DNA from: Absidia repens
Lineage: Eukaryota; Mucoromycota; Mucoromycetes; Mucorales; Cunninghamellaceae
NCBI GenBank assembly: GCA_002105175.1
Contig: MCGE01000016.1
Span: forward strand, 565,501 to 629,500
Reading direction: 5' to 3'
DNA length: 64,000 nucleotides
Position 1 is the first letter of the stretch, and every line of letters starts with the position of its first letter. Shown here in pieces: positions 56,470 through 64,000 of the stretch. The position numbers and the translations under genes were made by a program. The notes beneath the pieces were generated by a model. The model had not been told where the DNA came from and did not search any database. It was given only the letters and a program-made list of their open reading frames with translations.

Positions 56470-59400
56470 TCATAGGCAGTCCTTGCAGCAGTAATCCTTA
56501 TATTTTAAATCTACATATATTAAAAAAAATAAGCAAGGATGTTTGATATCGTTTAAATGTAAAAGCAACGTATTTCCTACCTGAGCGATTTCCAAACCAA
56601 GTGGGGAACGGATGTGGATTCCCATCACCACCACCCATCAATACAAATGCCACAAAGAAAACCATTAGCGATGTACCAGAGTCCAGTGCGGTAGAAAGCA
56701 AGTAGTTATATTTTACAAACCAATCACGTCTATAGCGTTTCATGTACCATTGGGAGAGGACAGTGAGGAAGACGGAGACCAGTACATATGAGGAGGCAGC
56801 CCCTGGCACTAGAGTCAATCCAATAAGAACCATGGGAATATTAACTAGATCAAAACCCACTTTTGGGTATATCCGATGAAGAAAATAACATGGTAAGGGT
56901 AAAAAGAAGCCAATCAAGAAAGCCCACAAGACAATAGAGTATTGCGTTGATGGTCCAAACATGGCAATTGGACCAATGGCTCCCCTAGAAAATTCCAAAC
57001 ACAAAACCGATGGATTGAAAAAAAACAAAAAAACAAAAAAACCAACAACGACCATTAGCATCGTATTACTTCGTAAGATTCCAGTCCCCCCCCCAGTATC
57101 CCTTTAACTACCATTATTGTTTCTTACCATGATATAGCTGCAGAGTTCATTGCTTGAAAGGCCGAGCCATTCCAGGTGCTGCTTCTTGTTTGAGGATCCA
57201 GTAAGACTTCCCGCTGATTTGTAACAATGATCTTCCGAAACAAAAAAAAAATGTCGGTAAGTTACCCGTTTCGGTTAATATCATCAATTTATAGACTTAC
57301 TATATTGATTAGGTAGTTGAAAAAGCACCCAATAACAGTTCCAAGCATTTGATTGAAAAATACCAACCTTGGGGGTATCTTCATATAGTGTCCAACCTTG
57401 AGATCGTTCGCCAATTTTCCTGCCTGTGCAAGTGTATTATAACCCAGTGTTTTGAAGTACATGTTTGCCACTAGATTGAACAATATGTTAACCAGAGATA
57501 AAAAAAAAAAAAAAAAAAAAGGATAAAAAAAAAGGTACCGTGCAACTTACCTGGCTGTCCTGGAAACAAGAATCCCCCAATCATTTCAGCAAACACATTG
57601 AGCCCAAAGCCTCGACCGGTCACTGCTTCAATCATATTGAGAGGTAGCGATAAAGCCAAGGAAACAAAGATGGCGGCAATGACACCCCACCAAGGTAAAT
57701 GACTTCCGTTGAATATAGCTACACCAATATTAAGCGCAATTCCAAACACAAATAAAAGGTGGTACCACCAATTGGGAATCTGCACATGCAAAAAAAAAAA
57801 AAGATTTAAGATCGGGCCATAATGAAGGGGCAATGCTATGTTTCTAATGACAATGTAATAATTCATATACCTCTTTATAGTTGGCCATCAAACGCATATG
57901 AATATCTGTAGTTACAACCAGCTTCTTTTTGGTCGAGACCATTGTATCCCAGATGAGTCGGCCATGGTAGAGTATAACGTGCGTGACCGAGGCAGTGACC
58001 GCAAAGTTGATGAAGACGTAGCCTACCGCGCCTACAGTTGAAAAATGAGGAGGACCGACCTCTTCCAGTTTTGTATAGTTGATGGAGTTGTCATAGTTGA
58101 GTACTTCATGTTGTGGATAAAGTTTGGATTCGAGCGTCGTTTCGTTGAAGGCGAAGAGCGAGTTGGACAAGAAGGGGAAGCTTCGGGCATTCCAAACATC
58201 ATAGTAATACAATAATGGAGCTAATATGTACAAAATAAATATGCCAGCATAAACGTTCATTTGTACATAGAGTGGGTATACGAGAGGAGATAAGAATGAC
58301 AAATAGTTCCAATCAAAGCTAAGCTGCAGGATACCAAGTCCTTCGTTTACTAAGAGAGGAAAGCAGAATAGAATATTGTTAGGATTAACATCATGATCAA
58401 TTCAAGCCATTGGGTATGAAACATGAGCTTTACCTGATAAACCACCAAAAAGTCTTTGGATCCAAATGGATTGCCCATTAGCAAAACAAGCTATAGAGAT
58501 GCCACCGATAAGGGGGAACATATACTGAGGGATAAGTTCATAAACGAATATAACGGCGAAAGTGATAAAGAAGAAGCGTGTTCGCCATTGTGCGTCTTCA
58601 CTCCCCGTATTGAGCGTTCGCAAAAGAGATATAGTCGGCAAGGAGGTCGGCCTTCAAGGATATCATAACGATAACGATCATAAAAACAAAAGAAGTGAAG
58701 GAAAAAAAAAAAAAAAGAGAAACCAAAAAAAACACAGGTAAGAGCGGAGCTTCAAGCGTAATCATGCAGTAGAAATTCTTACCAGATCATTTTTGTAGGA
58801 TAAACTAGTGTTTTCCGAAGTTGACCAGCAATTCCATATCCTACCAATTGTGTAGCTAATAACATAACGATGGATCCGAATGCACCTGGAGGATGTTCAT
58901 AATACAGCTGTTGAACAGCAAGAACCAAAGTGCCATACGCCGATGTGTTAGCTGACGACACCATTACATAAATGCATGTATGTTCTTTCAAATTAAAGGG
59001 GCAGGGATTTAACCAACCTCCAGTAGGCAAATAGCGCTCCATTGCTTTACATATTACATACGCAACCATTAACATAAAGGTAGTGGTTAAAGGAATACCG
59101 ATGGGTTTAAACAACATCAACTGGCATACCACTGCACTGATAGATGATAAAATCTACAGACATATGAGTAGTGATGTAATCAATCGCGATGAAGAGTAAG
59201 TGTGATGACGGTGTTGATAAAAAAGAAAAAAAAAAGAAAATTATGCTTCTGCCATATTCATCCTTAATCGCCCCTTGAATCTTGATCCCCTTGGCCCCTT
59301 TTTATCTTCTCTTTGCTTACCACTCCAACCAATAGTGATCGAAAAGTAAAAACGACCATTTCTGGATCATCCGTGGTAATGGCAAGTTTGTTGACAATGT

Positions 59401-59536
59401 CTACATAGCTTTCATCTTGTGGTTCCTTTTGAATGACCTTTTCAGTATCAATATTTTCAATTGGATCACTTGTTATATTAGATGTCGAGTCCAGCTCTTC
59501 TTGTATACTAGGAATTGTCGCTTTCTTTATACTCAT
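56470..59536 (-). CDS. OPT-family oligopeptide transporter
   Basis: Nine exons (59536..59321, 59153..58783, 58651..58434, 58349..57871, 57779..57551, 57470..57301, 57231..57128, 56984..56581, 56510..56470) join in phase to 743 aa. An acidic cytosolic N-terminus is followed by about 14 hydrophobic segments. Signature stretches are NPCPFNLKEH, WPTSLPTISLLRTLN, LGILQLSFDWNYLSFLSPLV, PPRLVFFNQMLG, TRSSTWNGSAFQ and WGAIGPIAMFG. These place it in the OPT family proper (yeast Opt1/Opt2), proton-coupled importers of small peptides or glutathione. The last exon, only 41 nt, supplies the Cys-rich tail DYCCKDCL typical of fungal OPTs. Substrate cannot be told from the sequence. It diverges from the elongin A gene across about 590 bp. 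Confidence 0.93.
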
Positions 59537-60122
59537 TTCAATTCAGTAAATTAAATCCAAATAAAAAGCAATGATAAGTATGGTAATGAAAAAAAAAAGG
59601 TAAGAGAGAAAGAGAGAGGAGAGAAACAGGAAATAAAAAAGATATAAAGAAAAAGAAACGAGTCTTTTATAAAGAAAAAGGGGATATACAACGGAAGGTT
59701 CAATGCGAGGTTTCCTTATATTTCCAATTAAGGATCAAGCCTCTGAAACTATGGAACTGTAGCATACTAATTGCCGTAGAAAAACGTCACTATTAATTTA
59801 TGTAGCTATTGAATGATTTATTCATCAGCTATTGTCAGTCATATTTGAACTTTAAAAAAATGAAGATTGGATTTTTTTTTTTTTTTTTTTGACTTGTGTG
59901 CTCTTCGAGCCCTAAATGAATGCTTTAACGGGGTTTAAATTATTCTCCCAAGATCATTCTGCTCAGTTTTTTTTTGCCTCTCAATTTTTTTTTTTATTAC
60001 TTTTTTTCGATTGTATGAACATATTGTTGAAGGAACAAGCACTCTGTGCATATTACGCTCCGTTACTTACATAATTAAAAACTCTGCTACGCAACAATAC
60101 TCATATTACAATTGATACTACC
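59537..60122. promoter_or_regulatory. divergent promoter interval, OPT and elongin A
   Basis: GA-rich next to the OPT start and T-rich next to elongin A. No recognised motif or RNA gene. Confidence 0.4.
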
Positions 60123-61793
60123 ATGCCTTCTCAAGTCAAGTCTCTACTTCTCATTTCTCAAGAGATCTTGACTAACAACATTGATGGTAAGAAGAAGAAG
60201 GCTGTACTTTTTATTGGTTCTAAGTTTTCCTTTTCTCTCTCTGTTTCACCTTTTACTGTAGGACTCAGCTATGTTGGGAATGTACCATACTGTCTTTTAC
60301 GGCCTTCACTGAAAAAAGCAACACCTCAACAATTATTCCTCATCGAACGTTTGAACCCGGTAAATTATCACCCTTGATAACACCTTCCATACTGTACCCT
60401 TCAAACTGACTTGCATTTCTTTTTCTTGTCGCTCCCATTAGCATCTCACTCCCGAATCAGATGGTAAGTGAACTCCAACATCCTTCTATAGTGTTATAAC
60501 TCCCTATTCTGGAAAGTTACTCACCCATTATTTGCCCTCTTTGTCTCTTCCTTCCAAAAAGAACTCTGGCTTCGACACATGTCCACTTTCAAGGATCTAA
60601 TTGATGCATACCACCAGGGTGAACACCAGGATCCAGCTTCATGGCGTGGTCTTTATCTGGTAAGGAAAGCAAAATGAAAAAAGAGCTACTAGTATCAGTG
60701 ATAATTTGATCGACGAACGCTGAACGTCTCTCTCACTACTTCATCATGCATTTGTCACTAGAAACGCTATCAGGAAAACGAAAAGCGCAAGAAAATCATC
60801 AGCGAAAAGGTCAAGAGCCAATACAACAAGATCCAGAATGAAAAGGCAGCTCGATCCATCAAGGTCCTCAAAGGTGTTGTTCGCGGGCGAACACATGATT
60901 CGCGTGAGTCACAAGACATATTTGTTGTTTAGTTTGTCTCTTTCGTTAACTAAGCTCTTGTCTTCTCCATATAGGAAGATTTTCATCATCAAATGGCAGC
61001 AGCGGCAGCAACAACAACAGCAGCAGCAGCAGTCGACTTTTTCTGGAAACCAAGAAAGCCGCCAACAAAACGTAAGTATTATTATATTTTGCTATGTACG
61101 AAGGGGGGAATTGTTATTTAACACTCTTTTCTGATAGAAATGCAATCTATCGAAGCCACGTACAAAAATCATACCACACCATCACCACCACTGCCGCCGC
61201 CACCACCACCAGCTCCAACTCAAGTAACATGAACGCCTCTTATTCAAGCACTGTAACGAACGTTTCAAAACCGCCATCACAGCTCGCCAAAGCATATCAT
61301 TCAAATCAAGCTCGATACGGCCAACCTACGCCTTTGCCACGTACATCCACCTACCCGCTCATCCCACCGCCTATTCTACCTCCATCCCATTCAACGTTAT
61401 TAGGAAATTATACCTCAACCTGCGGAAATTCAGATCGAATAAAACGACAAAAGGTATAAAGAAATTCCATCGAAGAAATGAAATGAAAATGAATACATTT
61501 GGGGGGGGGTAGGAGGTGAGAGGAATGATCACAGAACTAATATATTTTAACTTTTTATTTTTATTTTTTTTTATTTGGTAGACTACTGCTTCAAGTAAAC
61601 CAAACTTATCAAAATCACCATCCCAGTCATCCTCGGACCATCCTCACATGCAAACGAAGAGACCAGCAGCACTTGTAAATTACAACATATTTAACGAGGT
61701 AGGCTCAAACATATTTGGAACGTACAAATAGCGGGGGGGGGCATCATTATTCTAACGGTCATGTTCTGCTTTTTGTCTTTACAGTTAGGGTGA
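60123..61793 (+). CDS. ELOA: elongin A (transcription elongation factor SIII large subunit)
   Basis: Nine exons (60123..60186, 60262..60359, 60442..60463, 60562..60659, 60762..60903, 60975..61071, 61138..61453, 61582..61698, 61785..61793) join in phase to 320 aa. The N-terminal 120 residues carry the elongin A family pattern: an LxxxCxxxL-like BC-box helix (SLLLISQEILTNNID), YVGNVPYCLLRPSLKKATPQQLFLIERLNP, HLTPESDELWLRHM, and SWRGLYLKRYQENEKRKK. The remainder is Ser/Thr/Ala/Pro-rich and disordered. Elongin A binds elongin B/C and stimulates RNA polymerase II or targets it for ubiquitylation. The final exon has just two codons and a stop. At 320 aa it is close to other fungal forms and far shorter than the mammalian protein. 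Confidence 0.88.
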
Positions 61794-62256
61794 CACATAG
61801 TAACCAATCGAAAATCTTGATGATAGCTATGGTTATAGTTGGAATTGTAGTTTGTAGTTGTAGTTTGTAGTTTTAGTTTTATTTTGAATGCATGTATATA
61901 TTTTTACGACGATGTTAATGCTGTTGACCTTTATTGACATTTGTTTATTTAATAAAAATGGTATAGTTAGTTTGATATGACAATGTTATATTATGTATTT
62001 GACTAATTTTGACGGGGTTCTTCTTTTTGTGGTAAATTTTTTGACTGCATGATTTGAAAATGCCCTGAGCCATTATTTCTCGAAGACTGGCGGATTTAGA
62101 AAAACTTGACCGGCAATTGAACTAGGGCTGACGTTACTGCTAAAAAATTTAAATGGTACTTTTTTATTTTTTGACAGCTTTCTTTTTTTTCGTCCTTTCA
62201 CCTTTTTTTTTTTTTCTTCTTTTTCCCAACAAAACGCGCATTCTCATCTAATAACA
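61794..62256. other. intergenic, elongin A to CCT8
   Basis: Repeated TTGTAGTTTGTAG units near 61845-61880 and AATAAAAATGG at 61951 (poly(A) signal); a T/C-rich CCT8 promoter or leader at 62160-62240. No gene. Confidence 0.5.
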
Positions 62257-64000
62257 ATGGCCTTACGTGTCCCCAAAAGTACTCTTCCTCAACTCTTTAG
62301 AGATGGATACAAGGTATAATAAAGAGCCATAAATCCTGGGTGGAATAGATGAACTCGAATTATTTTTGATGTAGATTAACCAACACGTCATCTTTTTATT
62401 TTTAGATTCAGCAAGGTGTCGATGAAGCCGTTTTACGTAACATTGAAGCCACTCATGAACTTTCTGAAGTTGTGCGAACCTCTATGGGTCCCAATGGTAA
62501 TACAAAAAGACTAGTGATGAGGTCGAAGAGAGGATGTACACGCACATACGCACACACACGTAAAGAAGCACGTTGATTGATTTGATTATTCTTACTATTA
62601 TCATCATCATCACTCATCTAGGACGCAACAAGATGATCATCAACCATCTGGAAAAACTCTTTGTTACCAACGATGCCGCCACTATCATCCGCGAACTTGA
62701 AGTCGTCCATCCTGCAGCCAAGCTTTTGGTGATGGCATCTCAACAACAAGAATCAGAATTGGGTGACAATACCAACTTTGTCATTGTGTTTGCTGGTGCT
62801 TTGTTGCAAAAGGCCGAACATCTTTTACGACTTGGTCTTCATCCCTCAGAAATTGTACAAGGTTATGAACTTGCTCGTGATCGTGCTCTCGATATTTTAC
62901 CAGGTAAAAAGGAGCGAAAGACAACCCCACACACGCACACAGAGACTCTTTCTCTTCTCACTCATCCTTATTCCTTCTTTTTTTTTGTGTGTGTGTTTTT
63001 GATGATGTAGAATTATCGATTGGAACTGTGGGTGATTTATTCTCAAAGGACAATTTGAAAAAAGCCATCCGATCTGCCATCAGTGCAAAGCAAATTGGTT
63101 ATGAAGATTTATTAGGTGACCTTGTCGTGGATGCTGCTTCCAACATTATGCCCAAGAATCCTAAGGATTTTAATGTCGACAATATCCGTGTGGTCAAGGT
63201 GATGGGATCTAGTCTTCATGAATCTAGAGTCGTTCGTGGTATGGTGTTTGGTCGGGAACCTGAAGGTAAAGATGACGAGAGCGAAAAAAAAACAGTGGAT
63301 GATAAGAGAGAATCCGAAAAACTCACAACATCATGTTTTTTTTTGTTTTTTTTTTTGCTTGTAGGTGTTGTGCAAAACGTTTCAAAAGGAAAAATCGCTA
63401 TCTTCACTTGTCCTCTCGATGTTGCACAAACTGAAACCAAGGGAACTGTTTTAATTCACAATGCTCAAGAAATGCTGAACTTTAGCAAGGATGAAGAAAA
63501 ACATATGGAAAAGGTAAGCTAAAAGGGGATCACTTTTTTGCATGTTACGCACGTGGTTTTATATATTATACATATTTCCTTGTTGTTTCTGATGATGATT
63601 CTTTTTATTATATCTAAAACCCAGATTTTCCAAGAACTGGCTGATGCTGGCGTCAAGGTGGTTGTTACTGGTGCGGGTATTGGTGAATTGGCTTTACATT
63701 ACTTGAATAGATTCAACATCATGGCTGTCAAGGTTCTCTCCAAGTTTGATCTTCGTCGTTTATGTCGTGTGGTTGGCGGTACTGCGTTGGCTCGTATGGG
63801 TGCCCCTATGCCCGAAGAAATGGGTTACTGTGATGTGGTGGAAACCGTTGAAATTGGTAGCGACCGAGTGACTGTGTTCCGTCAAGAAGAAAATGAACAA
63901 GCCCGCACAACCACCATTGTGATCCGAGGTGCTACTCAGAACCATATGGATGATATCGAACGTGCCATCGATGATGGTGTGAATGTCATCAAGGCCGTCA
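62257..64000 (+). CDS. CCT8: chaperonin CCT subunit theta (3' end cut by window)
   Basis: Exons 62257..62313, 62406..62496, 62622..62903, 63011..63265, 63365..63513 and 63625..64000 join in phase, giving about 403 residues before the window ends. The start LPQLFRDGYK and ATHELSEVVRTSMGPNG lead into NKMIINHLEKLFVTNDAATI and GDNTNFVIVFAGALL, the group II chaperonin ATP site (GDGTN is GDNTN here, as in theta). KVLSKFDLRRLCRVVGGTALARMG and the region after it match Cct8. The subunit is one of eight in the cytosolic TRiC/CCT ring that folds actin and tubulin. The remaining 140-150 residues lie beyond base 64000. Confidence 0.96.

Overview
This is a nuclear window from a filamentous fungus, most likely an early-diverging Mucoromycota (Mucorales-type) species. 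The evidence is short GT-AG introns (about 50-130 bp), AT-rich intergenic DNA full of long poly(A)/poly(T) tracts, polyglutamine and polyhistidine runs, and a conserved eukaryotic gene set. That set includes auxilin, Cdc24, Trs120, Snu66, Pet100, Dpl1, Mcm1, an OPT transporter, elongin A and CCT8. No bacterial operons, CRISPR array or convincing tRNA/rRNA gene was seen. Exon models were built by reading splice sites and checking that phases join; nothing was searched against a database.

Layout. 1-1767: end of an auxilin-like TPR/J-domain gene. 1768-5691: repeat-rich DNA with a dispersed-repeat copy, a 23-bp minisatellite, a 60-base poly(A) tract and a Ty3/gypsy RNase H scrap. 5692-9786: an intact six-exon gene for a large Fanzor-type protein (eukaryotic TnpB relative, a putative RNA-guided nuclease). 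10066-12014: a Tc1/mariner-like element with long inverted repeats and a doubly broken transposase, inserted 279 bp after the Fanzor stop. 12312-15235: CDC24. 15236-20116: repeat island with two more copies of the dispersed repeat. 20117-25689 (-): TRS120 in 16 exons with an apparent one-base frameshift. 25979-27077: steroid 5-alpha-reductase-like gene. 27078-32802: repeats, a small zinc-finger-like gene and a dynein roadblock light chain gene. 32803-35265 (-): PH-domain protein. 35998-38500 (-): SNU66. 38718-39138: PET100. 40166-42845: acid-lipase/steryl-ester-hydrolase-like gene. 44101-46605: DPL1. 47216-48473 (-): MCM1-type MADS-box gene. 49056-51519 (-): Zn2Cys6 regulator. 52369-53983: secreted PLC-like phosphodiesterase. 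54700-55770: inverted copy of the dispersed repeat. 56470-59536 (-): OPT oligopeptide transporter. 60123-61793: elongin A. 62257-64000: CCT8, cut by the window end.

The housekeeping genes are unrelated in pathway, as is usual in fungi. Several are divergent pairs that probably share promoter DNA (TRS120/5-alpha-reductase, SNU66/PET100, OPT/elongin A). The most unusual part is 4.9-12.0 kb. There an apparently functional Fanzor gene sits between a retroelement remnant and a dead mariner element that has landed in its 3' flank, where Fanzor guide (omega) RNAs are usually encoded. The second notable signal is a dispersed repeat family of about 1-1.4 kb. Five copies are in this window, each carrying a CACGTG box directly followed by a GC-rich box.
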